Assembly (NCBI GenBank): GCA_947475225.1
Contig: CANJMQ010000029.1
Location: 1 to 44,289, forward strand
DNA: 44,289 nt
Direction of reading: 5' to 3'
Source: Bradyrhizobiaceae bacterium
GTDB lineage: Bacteria > Pseudomonadota > Alphaproteobacteria > Rhizobiales > Aestuariivirgaceae
The notes under the pieces are model-generated. The model did no database searches. It was given only the letters and a program-made list of their open reading frames with translations, and was not told where the DNA came from. How positions within the stretch are numbered: the stretch's first letter is position 1; the number at the start of each line of letters is the position of its first letter. This document shows, one piece after another, positions 23,279 to 31,249 of the stretch. The translations under genes and the position numbers were made by a program.

Positions 23279-23809
23279 TCAATATTTTAAAAGCCCGGTA
23301 TAGAGTGCCGCAGCAACCAGCGCGAGGGCCCCGAACGCAAAGCCCGAAACCCAGGCCAGAATGAGCGTGGCGGAACTGTATCCCAGCCCTGAAACGGGCG
23401 GCAGCACGGCGTTCTGGCGCTCGCGTGCAACCAGGCGGTGCGCCATGTGGCGGCGGATGGCGGCGGCGGCCTGTTCGCGGTCGCTGCCCTCGAAGAGAAT
23501 GTCGCGGCTGTCCTGCCGGTCCTGCAGCACCCGATAGGTGCGATGGTCCGGCTCCATGATGACATAGGAGGTCAGATCAACCCAGAGTTTTGGCGGCTCT
23601 CCGGGGATCAGCGTGAGGTCGAACAGTTCCTTCGCCTCGGCTGTCGCCTGGACAGTGGGAAGAAGCTCGTCCTTGAGGATCTGCAGCCGCAGTGTCTTGG
23701 AATCGCGCAAGTCCAGGGCGGCCTCGAAATGGGCCGCCTCGGCGAGCCGGGCCTCGCGGAGGTCATCCGCCAGGCCGTCCCGATCCTGTCTCACCGCGGA
23801 CTTCACCAC
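23279..23809 (-). CDS. Conserved hypothetical protein with C-terminal membrane anchor
   Basis: A 176-residue protein. Residues 1-125 are soluble and charged (ALDLRDSKTLRLQILKDELLP; LTLIPGEPPKLWVDLTSYVIMEPDHRTYRVLQD), and residues about 145-174 form one membrane segment (ATLILAWVSGFAFGALALVAAALYTGLL) ending at the C terminus. I recognise the soluble part as a family of uncharacterised proteins in Hyphomicrobiales, but know no function. The start is GTG 23807-23809 because GAGGAG lies nine bases upstream; the frame continues upstream without homology to a TTG at 23941. It faces the same way as the sphingolipid synthesis genes, 169 bases ahead of them, so it might be co-regulated, but separate transcription is as likely. 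Confidence 0.68.
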   Translation of the reverse strand: MVKSAVRQDRDGLADDLREARLAEAAHFEAALDLRDSKTLRLQILKDELLPTVQATAEAKELFDLTLIPGEPPKLWVDLTSYVIMEPDHRTYRVLQDRQDSRDILFEGSDREQAAAAIRRHMAHRLVARERQNAVLPPVSGLGYSSATLILAWVSGFAFGALALVAAALYTGLLKY

Positions 23810-23960
23810 GCCTAAACACTCCTCACCTGCCTTTGGCTGTCCCAAAGTGGAACGGCGGAACCAGGGCAGACCCACGTCCCAAGCGATCCCTGCATGCCCC
23901 ATGCCAGCCCCAAGCATTCCCCTCCCGCCGGTCACACGCAAGAGGAAGCCGAAGCTTGCG

Positions 23961-24128
23961 TTAAAGCCCGGCCTCCTCCGCCTCGTCGGCGGCCTCGGAC
24001 AGCAGCTGCCCGATTTCCTTCAGCGCGGCTTTCTGCTTCGGCGACAGCTTGGACGCCTTGTCGTCAAGCAGCGCCGTCACGTCGGTGCGCAACTGGTCGA
24101 TGCGGGCGGTCAGTTCAGGACTTGCCAT
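23961..24128 (-). CDS. Small helical protein, 55 residues
   Basis: Encodes MASPELTARIDQLRTDVTAL and continues as an acidic, Ala/Leu-rich, almost certainly helical peptide ending in EAEEAGL. A good ribosome site (AGGAG, seven bases before the ATG at 24126-24128) and a 14-base overlap with the end of the upstream Ada-domain gene support it as a real, coupled gene. Heptad-like hydrophobic spacing suggests a coiled coil or small helical hairpin. I do not recognise the family. It has no signal or membrane segment. Confidence 0.65.
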   Translation of the reverse strand: MASPELTARIDQLRTDVTALLDDKASKLSPKQKAALKEIGQLLSEAADEAEEAGL

Positions 24129-24363
24129 GGACATGCTCCTTGTCGGGTTGGCAGCGCTTGCAGGCCCTCAGCCCGGCGGCGCGCGCGGACTCCCGCGTGT
24201 TGAAAAATCTCACGTTCTCACGCCGCGGACGGGACGGGCAGTGTGGTCGGCAATAGATACCCGTCGTCACGACACCATACCAGAACCGGCCATTGGCGCC
24301 GCGATCACGGCTCAACACCGCCTGCCAGCGTTCGGCGTCTTGTTCGGGCTGCTGGGGAACCAT
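24115..24363 (-). CDS. Stand-alone Ada metal-binding domain protein
   Basis: An 82-residue protein consisting only of the Ada zinc-binding domain. The four zinc cysteines are Cys38 and Cys42 (IYCRPHCPSRPRRENVRFF) and Cys68 and Cys71 (ACKRC). In Ada, Cys38 takes a methyl group from DNA methylphosphotriesters and so turns on the alkylation response; here no AraC-type helix-turn-helix or methyltransferase domain follows. It may act as a repair scavenger, a sensor with a separate partner, or simply a DNA-binding zinc protein. The start at 24361-24363 is set by AGAGG six bases upstream; the longer in-frame reading to 24594 lies inside the SDR gene. It overlaps the 55-residue gene. Confidence 0.85.
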   Translation of the reverse strand: MVPQQPEQDAERWQAVLSRDRGANGRFWYGVVTTGIYCRPHCPSRPRRENVRFFNTRESARAAGLRACKRCQPDKEHVHGKS

Positions 24364-24428
24364 GTCACACCTCTCGTCTTGCCCGGTCATATGGGCGGCA
24401 AGCGCCCGGCCTCGCCACCCGATTTCCA

Positions 24429-25199
24429 TTATTGCGCGGTGAAACCACCGTCCAGCAGGATGGTCTGGCCGCAGATCATGTCCGAGGCGGATGAGGCAAG
24501 GAAGAGGATGAGATCGGCCACCTCGGTGGTCCGACCAAAGCGCCCGGCCGGAATCTTGGCCTTCATCGGATCGCCCTTGGCGGGATCGCCCCACACCATC
24601 TCTCCCATCGGCGTCAGGATGACCGTCGGGCAGATGGAATTGGACTGGACGTTATGCTTTGCCCACTCCACCGTCATCACCTTGGTCAGCATGTTGAGCC
24701 CGCCCTTGGACGCGCCATAGGCCCCGTGGTCATCGAGCGCCACCACACCGGATTGGGACGAGATGTTGATGACCTTGCCCATCCGTTGTTCGATCATCTT
24801 CGGCACCAGCGCCTGCGCCAGCAGGTAGGGCGCGCGCAGGTTCACGTTGTTCACCCACTCCCAGTCGTCGACCGGCGTGTCGATGATCGACTTGAGCGTC
24901 GTCACGCCGGCATTGTTGACGAGGATGTCGATGGTGCCGAAGGCCTCCAGGGCCCTTCGCGCCGCCTCACGCGGCCCCTCGACGGTGGCGAGGTCGGCGG
25001 CAATCGGAACGCACTTGCGCCCCAGCGCCTCCACCGCCTTCTTGACCTCCGCCAGCCCGGTCTCGTCACGCCCCACGGCGGCGATGTCGGCGCCGGCATC
25101 GGCCAGCACGCGGCAGGTCTCGAAGCCAATGCCCTTGGTGGCGCCGGTCACCAGCGCCCGCCGTCCTTCAAGTGAAAATCGCTTGGTCCATTGCGTCAT
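24429..25199 (-). CDS. SDR family oxidoreductase
   Basis: Classical short-chain dehydrogenase, 256 residues. It has TGATKGIGFETCR (18-30) for NAD(P) binding, NNAG, catalytic Ser in NISSQSG, YGASKGG with Tyr and Lys, and the C-terminal ILLDGGFTAQ typical of the gluconate 5-dehydrogenase/3-oxoacyl-reductase-like subgroup. The substrate cannot be assigned. The hydroxylase stop is only 20 bases upstream, so it may belong to that operon. Its ribosome site GAGAGG and the next bases up to the ATG are the same 16 bases found before the Ada-domain gene. A link to the sphingolipid genes (as a keto reductase) is possible but unsupported beyond proximity. Confidence 0.88.
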   Translation of the reverse strand: MTQWTKRFSLEGRRALVTGATKGIGFETCRVLADAGADIAAVGRDETGLAEVKKAVEALGRKCVPIAADLATVEGPREAARRALEAFGTIDILVNNAGVTTLKSIIDTPVDDWEWVNNVNLRAPYLLAQALVPKMIEQRMGKVINISSQSGVVALDDHGAYGASKGGLNMLTKVMTVEWAKHNVQSNSICPTVILTPMGEMVWGDPAKGDPMKAKIPAGRFGRTTEVADLILFLASSASDMICGQTILLDGGFTAQ

Positions 25200-25219
25200 G
25201 TCACACCTCTCGGCAAAGT

Positions 25220-25984
25220 CTAGCGCTCCTCGAAGGGTCTTGCGAGCAATCCTGTGAAGCCCCTGTCCTTCAGCCCTTGCGTGCCGATCGGCATCTCGGG
25301 TGTGCGCAGCGTCTGGCTGCGGCTACCGAACAGCCGGTCCCACAGGGAGAACAGCGAGGCATAGTTCGAATCCGTGTCGCGCCGGATCGCATGGTGGTGC
25401 ACCCAGTGGATGGAAGGCGTGACGATCACCCATGACATGGCCCGTTCCAACCGCGGCGGCACCCGCAGGTCGGAGTGATGGAACATGGTGTTGAAGGCCA
25501 GCAGCGTCTCGAACACCACCACGCTCACCAGCGGCACGCCGAGAGCCAAGATCACACCCGCCCGCACCAGCGACGAGATCACCACTTCGCCAAAATGGAA
25601 GCGCAGCCCTGAACTTGCGTCCAGAAACTCGTCCAGATGATGAACCTCGTGGAAGCGCCACAGCAGCGGCCACTCATGGTTCGCCCGGTGCCACCAGTAG
25701 ATCCAGACATCGAGCACGGTGATGTCGAGCACCAGCCCCGTCCATCCGCCCCACCACCCTGGCCTCCACCCCAGTGCGTGCGACGCCGCGAACACCGAGA
25801 CGGGCACCACGATCAGTGGCGAGAGCAGCGCGTTGAGCCCGGCGAGCGACAGGTTCTTCGCCACGCGCTTCACCCCACCGACGATGCGGGCCATCGGAAA
25901 CATCCGCTCCGCCACCAGCAGCAGGGCGAGCCAGCCCAGCACGGCGACGGCCTTGTAGGCCAGCAGAGCTGACAGTTGTTCCAT
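25220..25984 (-). CDS. Sterol desaturase/fatty acid hydroxylase family protein
   Basis: A 254-residue integral membrane di-iron enzyme. The histidine clusters that bind the iron pair are complete: H99-x3-H103 (WHRANH), H112-x2-HH (HEVHH, 112-116), FHH at 168-170 and HWVHHH at 193-198. Four or so membrane segments surround them (residues 8-25, 50-68, 82-98, 140-165). Members hydroxylate or desaturate sterols, carotenoids, fatty acids or sphingoid bases. No sterol gene is present in the window, so an acyl or sphingoid lipid is a reasonable but unproven substrate. ATG 25982-25984 overlaps the AbrB stop as TGATG. The frame continuing upstream lies within the AbrB gene. Confidence 0.88.
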   Translation of the reverse strand: MEQLSALLAYKAVAVLGWLALLLVAERMFPMARIVGGVKRVAKNLSLAGLNALLSPLIVVPVSVFAASHALGWRPGWWGGWTGLVLDITVLDVWIYWWHRANHEWPLLWRFHEVHHLDEFLDASSGLRFHFGEVVISSLVRAGVILALGVPLVSVVVFETLLAFNTMFHHSDLRVPPRLERAMSWVIVTPSIHWVHHHAIRRDTDSNYASLFSLWDRLFGSRSQTLRTPEMPIGTQGLKDRGFTGLLARPFEER

Positions 25985-27033
25985 CACCACCCCTCCTTCC
26001 CCGCAACCACCGGAACCCCTATCCGCCGCAGCACATAGGCGGTAGCCGTCGGCATCAGCAGGGCAAGCCCGATATAGCGCGCCATCTGGTGGGCCCCGAC
26101 GTAGGCCGGGTCCAAGTTCAGCGAGAAGGCCATGATGGTCATGGCGTCGAGGCCACCGGGCGAGAAGGCGAGCAGCGTCAGTGCGAAAGGTAACTGCGAG
26201 AAGTAAGCCGCCACCCCCGCCCCGGCCATGGCGATGACCAGCGCGATCAGGAAGCCGGAGAAGCCCTCGACCAGCGCCTCGCGGAATTCGGTGAAGGTGA
26301 AATGCGCAAACCGCGCCCCGATCATCACGCCGAGCACGACATTGGCGGGGATCAGGATCGACATGGGTGCCGCCCCGGCGATGAGCCCTGAAAGCTCCAG
26401 CCCCGCACTCGCCAGCATCGGACCCAGCATCAGCCCTGCCGGCACCTTCAGCCATTCCAGCGCAAAACCTGCAGCGGTGGAGACGGCGACCAGCAGCAGA
26501 ATGTCCCAGACGCCACCGATCTGACTCAGCGTCAGCGCCACCTCGTCATGCGGTCTCAGCCAGGTGATGACGCTGGGCAATGCCGCCACGAGGAAGAACA
26601 GGCGGATGCACTGCGCGATGGTCACCCGCCGCATGTCGGCCTTGGTGCTGCTGGCCAGCAGCAGCGTGAGGGACAATGCGCCGGGCAGGCTGGCGAACAG
26701 TGCGGTGGCCGGGTCCCAGTTGCTGCGCCGGACGTAATAGACTGTGCAGGCCCAGGTGACGGCGACGACCGTGAGGCACAGGAAGGCGATGGACAGCGGC
26801 CAGTGCACGGCCCGGTCCACCGTGTCCCAGGAGACAGCCGTGCCGGTCTGGATGCCGAGGAAGATGAAGGCCACCGTGCGCAACCAGTCCGGCATGCCCA
26901 CCTTGACGCCTGAGAACACGGCGATGATCGCCGCCATCATGCTCCCCGCCAGCCACGGCGCAGGGATGCCGAACGCCCAAAAGGCCAGGCCGCCGGCGAT
27001 GCCGATCAGCAGGCCAATGGCGGTGTCACGCAT
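25984..27033 (-). CDS. AbrB family transporter
   Basis: A 349-residue, strongly hydrophobic protein with about ten membrane segments arranged as two AbrB duplication halves; each has a GI/GAPAPWL- or PAGLMLGPMLASAG-like opening and a G-rich central helix (FIFLGIQTGTAVSWDT; NVVLGVMIGARFAHFT). The family is annotated as ammonia monooxygenase regulator or AbrB permease, but transport substrates are not established. It overlaps the HAD gene upstream by eight bases and the hydroxylase downstream by one, so the genes are probably co-translated. GTG 27036 or ATG 27033 can start it; I prefer the ATG. Confidence 0.86.
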   Translation of the reverse strand: MRDTAIGLLIGIAGGLAFWAFGIPAPWLAGSMMAAIIAVFSGVKVGMPDWLRTVAFIFLGIQTGTAVSWDTVDRAVHWPLSIAFLCLTVVAVTWACTVYYVRRSNWDPATALFASLPGALSLTLLLASSTKADMRRVTIAQCIRLFFLVAALPSVITWLRPHDEVALTLSQIGGVWDILLLVAVSTAAGFALEWLKVPAGLMLGPMLASAGLELSGLIAGAAPMSILIPANVVLGVMIGARFAHFTFTEFREALVEGFSGFLIALVIAMAGAGVAAYFSQLPFALTLLAFSPGGLDAMTIMAFSLNLDPAYVGAHQMARYIGLALLMPTATAYVLRRIGVPVVAGKEGW

Positions 27034-27832
27034 CACGCGCCTTCAGCACAGCGTCGGCGAATTCCGCGAAACCGTGTCCGCCCTCGCCCTGCGTCACATA
27101 ATTCGGCAGATGCGCCATCAACTTCGCATAGGGCCTGATGTTGGCAACGCCGATCCCCAGCGGGAACACCGCATACATCGGTGCATCATTGGGCGAGTCG
27201 CCGCAGTAGGCGATGTGATTCAAGTCCTTTTCGAGTCTGATATCAAAGGATTCGGCCAGGAACCTCTCGCTCATGGTGAGCTTGTCATGATCGCCGAACC
27301 AGGCGTTGACGTGGATCGATGAGACCTTGGCGGCGGCACCTTCCTTGTGGAAGGCCTCGGCAATCGCCTGGGCGGTGGCGAGCGGCAGCGGCGGCACGTC
27401 CTCGCAGAAGTCGATCGCCACGTCGATCTCGCGATAGGCCTGGTCGGAGGCGATCGCCGTGCCGGGAAAGTCCTGCAGCACGCGATGGGCGATCATCCAC
27501 AGCTTCTCGCTGTTGGCGCGCCGCACGTCCGCCGTCTGCGCATAGACGCGGATCATCTTCTTCGCCGCCTCCTCGTAGCGAAAGTAGAAGGCGCCGTTCT
27601 CGCCCACCACGCCGTCGACAGGCCATTGCCTTGCGATCAGGTCGCACCATCCGGCGGGCCGGCCGGTGATGGGCACAACCTTGATGCCGGCGCGGCACAA
27701 TTTCCACAATGCATCAAAGGCTTCCGCCGGAAGCCTGCCATGAAGGGTGAGCGTGTCGTCAATATCGGTGAGGACGGCCTTCACTCCGGCAAGCAGTTTG
27801 CGGGGCGCATCGGCAAGAGGCTTCATGGTCAT
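27026..27832 (-). CDS. HAD-IIB family phosphatase
   Basis: Haloacid dehalogenase-like hydrolase of 268 residues. Motif I is VLTDIDDTLTLHG (20-32) with the nucleophile Asp, motif II PITGRPAGW with Thr, and motif IV CGDSPNDAPMY. A cap domain sits between motifs II and III (IIB arrangement, as in Cof and mannosyl-3-phosphoglycerate phosphatases). The physiological substrate is unknown; sugar phosphates or a phosphoglycerate ester are typical. The start is fixed by an ATGA overlap with the flavoprotein gene at 27829-27832. Its coupling to an amino-acid-oxidase-like enzyme and a permease suggests a small catabolic module. Confidence 0.88.
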   Translation of the reverse strand: MTMKPLADAPRKLLAGVKAVLTDIDDTLTLHGRLPAEAFDALWKLCRAGIKVVPITGRPAGWCDLIARQWPVDGVVGENGAFYFRYEEAAKKMIRVYAQTADVRRANSEKLWMIAHRVLQDFPGTAIASDQAYREIDVAIDFCEDVPPLPLATAQAIAEAFHKEGAAAKVSSIHVNAWFGDHDKLTMSERFLAESFDIRLEKDLNHIAYCGDSPNDAPMYAVFPLGIGVANIRPYAKLMAHLPNYVTQGEGGHGFAEFADAVLKARDA

Positions 27833-28902
27833 GTGAGGGCGGGCCTGTCAGGAGAGAAGGTAGCAAGCCGCGGGTCGCGCGTCCCGCCAAGGAGTTCGTT
27901 GGCCGCGAACAGGCCAAGCGCCGCCGCCAGCGTCACGCCCGAATGGGTGACGACAACGTAGAGGCCGTTCTTGCTGTGCGGCCGCCCGATGGCCGAGAAG
28001 CCATCCGCCGGGGTGGGCCGATAGCCCACTGTATAGAAGTCGAGGCCCAGTCCCTCCGCGCCCTGCACCATGGCCTCCACCTTGGCCTGAAGGTCGGCGG
28101 CAAGGGCATCGGCATTGCCCTCCGGGTCGGCACCCGCAAAGTCGGTGCCCGCCACGATCCGCCCCTCTGTCGTCTGGCGGATATGGAGACCGGGTGTCAT
28201 GACGAGTCCGTTGAGCAGTTTCGGCGCCGGCTTCGAATGCGACAGCAGCCCGGCGGGCGAACTCATCCTGAAGGTCAGCCCCACGCTGTCGAGGAGGTGG
28301 GCAGTCTGGGCGCCCGCCGCCACCACCGTCTCGTCGGCATGGATCACGCCCACTTCGGTCATCACGCCGACCACCCGGCCATGCTCCTCGGCCAACCACT
28401 TGACGGGCGTCTCGGCCAGCACCTCGGCCCCCAGCGCCTTGGCCGCGTCAAGAAGCACCCTGGTTGTCGCCAGCGGCTCCAGCATGCCTTCGCCCGGGGC
28501 GAAATAGCCGTAGTCGGGAACCGTGGCGAGGTTCGGCTCGATCGCATGGATCTCGCCCCGCCCCACCTTGCGCAGCGGCTGGCCCCACTCGGCGCGCTCG
28601 GCGGCATAGGCGTCGAGTTCGGCGGGGGGAATGTCCCAGATCAGCCCGCCGCACCAGTTGATGGCGAGTTGCGGAATCTCCGATTGCATCTTGTGCCACT
28701 GCGCGATGGAGCTCAGGCGCAGCCGGAAATAGGGCTCGGGATTGCCCCAACTGGCATTGATCCACGCCCAGCTGGCGCGGGTGGCCACACCCCCGGGCTC
28801 ACCCGCCTCGATCACCGTCACCTCCGCGCCCTGCTTCGCCAGGTGATAGGCGATGGACGCGCCGATGATGCCCGATCCGATGACGATGACCCGCTTGGCC
28901 AT
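27829..28902 (-). CDS. FAD-dependent oxidoreductase (DAO family)
   Basis: Glycine/D-amino-acid oxidase-like flavoprotein of 357 residues. The FAD-binding beta-alpha-beta motif is RVIVIGSGIIGASIAYHLAKQGAEVTVIEAG (4-34). VVAAGAQTAHLL marks the second FAD contact, and the C-terminal GYRPTPADGFSAIGRP with GLYVVVTHSGVTLAAALG is the family closing signature. Substrates in the family include D-amino acids, sarcosine and related amines. GGGGAG lies seven bases before the ATG, supporting this start. It is the first gene of a coupled group (flavoprotein, HAD, AbrB, hydroxylase), separated from the upstream beta-keto acid cleavage gene by 198 bases containing two palindromes. Confidence 0.88.
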   Translation of the reverse strand: MAKRVIVIGSGIIGASIAYHLAKQGAEVTVIEAGEPGGVATRASWAWINASWGNPEPYFRLRLSSIAQWHKMQSEIPQLAINWCGGLIWDIPPAELDAYAAERAEWGQPLRKVGRGEIHAIEPNLATVPDYGYFAPGEGMLEPLATTRVLLDAAKALGAEVLAETPVKWLAEEHGRVVGVMTEVGVIHADETVVAAGAQTAHLLDSVGLTFRMSSPAGLLSHSKPAPKLLNGLVMTPGLHIRQTTEGRIVAGTDFAGADPEGNADALAADLQAKVEAMVQGAEGLGLDFYTVGYRPTPADGFSAIGRPHSKNGLYVVVTHSGVTLAAALGLFAANELLGGTRDPRLATFSPDRPALT

Positions 28903-29011
28903 TGATTCACTCCCCTGCCCCGGCCCGCAGAACTAGCGGCAAGCCGGCAACTTGGCCAGCGCCCTGCGGAACTTGCCGTCAGGCGCCGCCACGCCTCCCC
29001 CTCTTCACCTT

Positions 29012-29077
29012 CGCCGGACTTGACCCGGCGATCCGCTTCGCTCCTGTGAACAGAGGATGCCCCGGTCGAGCCGGGGC
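29012..29077. repeat. Pair of intergenic palindromes
   Basis: CGCCGG/CCGGCG (29012-29017 and 29025-29030) and GCCCCGG/CCGGGGC (29059-29065 and 29071-29077) form two hairpins with short loops between the cleavage enzyme and flavoprotein genes. Their flanks (ACTTGACCC, GATGCCCCGGTCGAG) resemble dispersed palindromic elements common in alphaproteobacterial intergenic DNA. The second hairpin is not followed by a T-run on the minus strand, so it is a weak terminator at best. Confidence 0.6.
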
Positions 29078-29100
29078 AAGATGAGAATTGCGGCGTGTCC

Positions 29101-30036
29101 TCAGAACTTCACGCTCGAAGCACCCTTGGTTTCCAGCATGGCGCGCGCCTCGTCGGCGCTGGCGATGTCGTAGGACAGCTCCTCGAGGATGTGCCGGATC
29201 TTCGACACCAGTGAGGCGTTGGACGGCGCCAGCTGGCCCTTGCCGAGGTAGAGATTGTCCTCGAGGCCGACGCGGACATTGGCGCCCATGGTCGCCGCCA
29301 TGGTGGTGAAGGGCAGCTGGAAGCGCCCTGCCGCCAGCACCGACCAGTAATACTGGTCGCCGAACAGCCGCTCCGCCGTCTCGCGCATCACCATCACGTT
29401 CTGCGGGTCGGGCCCGATGCCGCCAAGGATGCCGAAGATCGTCTGTACGAACAGCGGCGGCGTCACCAGCTTGCGGTCGAGGAAGTGGGCGAGCGTGTAG
29501 AGGTGGCCCACGTCATAGCATTCGAACTCGAACTTCACGCCGTGCCCCTTGCCCAGCCGCTCGAGGATCTTCTCGATGTCGCCGAAGGTGTTGCGGAAGA
29601 TGAAGTCCTTGGAATTCTCGAGGTGCGCCCGCTCCCACTCGTGCTCGAAGGAGGAATAGCGGTTGAGCATCGGATAGAGCCCGAAGTTCATCGAGCCCAT
29701 GTTGAGCGAGGTCATCTCGGGCGAGAAGGCCTCCGCCGCCTTGATGCGCTCGTCGATGCTCATGCCCTGGCCGCCACCCGTGGTGATGTTCACGATGGCA
29801 TCGCAGCTCTGCTTGATGCGCGGCAGGAAGCGGTTGTAGGTGTCCGGGTCGCCCGACGGCTTGCCGTTTTCCGGGTCGCGCGCATGGAGATGCAGGATGG
29901 CCGCACCCGCCTCCGCCGCCTCCACCGCCTGGTGGGCGATATCGTCCGGCGTCACCGGCAGATGCGGCGACATCGACGGCGTATGGATCGAGCCGGTGAT
30001 GGCGCAGGTGATGATGGTCTTGTTTTTCTTGCGCAA
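29101..30036 (-). CDS. Beta-keto acid cleavage enzyme (BKACE / 3-keto-5-aminohexanoate cleavage family)
   Basis: A 311-residue TIM-barrel zinc enzyme. It transfers an acetyl fragment from a beta-keto acid to acetyl-CoA or another CoA thioester. Zinc ligands His49 and His51 lie in AILHLHARDPENG; other family blocks are TGSIHTPSMSPHLPVTP (14-30), INITTGGGQGMS (near 82) and VRVGLEDNLYLGKGQLA (near 255). The family has many substrates (3-keto-5-aminohexanoate, dehydrocarnitine, other keto acids), so the name should not be read as lysine fermentation. The start is TTG 30034-30036, because GGGAGG lies five bases upstream and homology begins within a few residues; the frame upstream is non-coding. 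Adjacent amine-oxidising flavoprotein fits amino acid or carnitine-like catabolism. Confidence 0.88.
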   Translation of the reverse strand: MRKKNKTIITCAITGSIHTPSMSPHLPVTPDDIAHQAVEAAEAGAAILHLHARDPENGKPSGDPDTYNRFLPRIKQSCDAIVNITTGGGQGMSIDERIKAAEAFSPEMTSLNMGSMNFGLYPMLNRYSSFEHEWERAHLENSKDFIFRNTFGDIEKILERLGKGHGVKFEFECYDVGHLYTLAHFLDRKLVTPPLFVQTIFGILGGIGPDPQNVMVMRETAERLFGDQYYWSVLAAGRFQLPFTTMAATMGANVRVGLEDNLYLGKGQLAPSNASLVSKIRHILEELSYDIASADEARAMLETKGASSVKF

Positions 30037-30196
30037 GTTGGCCTCCCTGGGGCGCTGAATTTTGCGGGCGAGGCTACCGGTCCAAACCCCTCCCGTCACG
30101 TGGAAGTTTGGGCAGGCGAGCCATGCAAGTTTGCCGCAAGCAGCTGCCGCTAGCGTCACCTGCAAACCAAACATGGCAAGAGGCCACGCACGCACC

Positions 30197-31198
30197 ATGA
30201 CCTCGATCCTGCGCATCACCCTTGCCGTCATTTCGGGGTTCGCCGGGCTCGCCGCCCTCTACCTGATCCGCAGCCCCGGCAGTGTCGCTCACGCGAAGGC
30301 CTTCGAAATCTGCGCGGTGACGCTGCTCATCGCCGCCACCCTGCTGAGCACCGTGTGGGACACCCTCCGCACCGCGAAACCCGCACCCGAAGCCTTGCCC
30401 GTTTCGCCCGACGAAGCACCCGCTGGCGACATCCCGTCCGACCCGGTGCAGACCGAGGTGACGAAGCTCCTCACCATGCTGCGCCAGCATGCCGATGCGA
30501 ACGGCAACTTTTCCACCGTGCTCGAGCGCGCCAAGGAAGAACTGCACGAGAGCCTGAGGGCCGAGCAGGTGCGCATCATCATCTCGTATCTCATGATCGA
30601 GAACGACAAGATGAAGGCCCGTACCTCCAACCTGCAGGCCAATCTCGAGACTTCGCAGAAGCAGATCGAGAAGCTGAAGACCAACCTCGCCACGGCGGAA
30701 GCCCAGGGCCTCAGCGATCCGCTCACCGGCCTCAAGAACCGTCGCGGCTTCGACGTGGTTCTGGCCGCCCATCTCGCCACGGCGCGCAGCGGGGGCCAGC
30801 CGCTGTCGCTGGTCATCGCCGACATCGATCATTTCAAGTCGATCAACGACCGCTACGGCCACCCGGCGGGCGACGATGTTCTCAAATGGTTCGCGAAAAT
30901 CCTGTCGAGCAACGTCAAGGGCCGCGACACGGTCGCCCGCTATGGCGGCGAGGAATTCGCCATCGTCCTGCCGGCGACCCCCATCGACAATGCCTTCAAG
31001 ATCGCCTCCCAGATCAAGGCCCAGCTCGAGGCCCAGTTCTGGCAGAAGCCGGGCGCTCCCAACACCCTGCTGCGCGTCACCGCCTCCTTCGGGGTGGCGC
31101 AACTGGCGGAAAACGAGGGCACCAGCGCACTTGTCGCAAAGGCAGACTCGAAGCTCTACGAGGCCAAGCAGGCCGGGCGCAACCGGGTGGCGGCCTGA
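30197..31198 (+). CDS. Membrane-bound diguanylate cyclase (GGDEF domain)
   Basis: Predicted to make cyclic di-GMP from two GTP. 333 residues: two membrane segments (about 4-24 and 36-54), a cytoplasmic linker with a likely coiled coil (residues 105-170, KMKARTSNLQANLETSQKQI), then the GGDEF domain (172-333). The active site GGEEF is at 250-254, with DIDHFKSINDRYGHPAGDD at 209-227, so catalysis should be possible. The allosteric inhibitory site, normally RxxD, reads KGRD (241-244), which may weaken product inhibition. Start ATG 30197 places the first helix at the N terminus; ATG 30173 is an alternative eight codons upstream. Divergent from the cleavage enzyme gene. Confidence 0.9.
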   Translation: MTSILRITLAVISGFAGLAALYLIRSPGSVAHAKAFEICAVTLLIAATLLSTVWDTLRTAKPAPEALPVSPDEAPAGDIPSDPVQTEVTKLLTMLRQHADANGNFSTVLERAKEELHESLRAEQVRIIISYLMIENDKMKARTSNLQANLETSQKQIEKLKTNLATAEAQGLSDPLTGLKNRRGFDVVLAAHLATARSGGQPLSLVIADIDHFKSINDRYGHPAGDDVLKWFAKILSSNVKGRDTVARYGGEEFAIVLPATPIDNAFKIASQIKAQLEAQFWQKPGAPNTLLRVTASFGVAQLAENEGTSALVAKADSKLYEAKQAGRNRVAA

Positions 31199-31249
31199 AA
31201 CCCTAAATTCTCCGCCAAATTTACCTCAATCGGGGTTTTCACAATCCCG

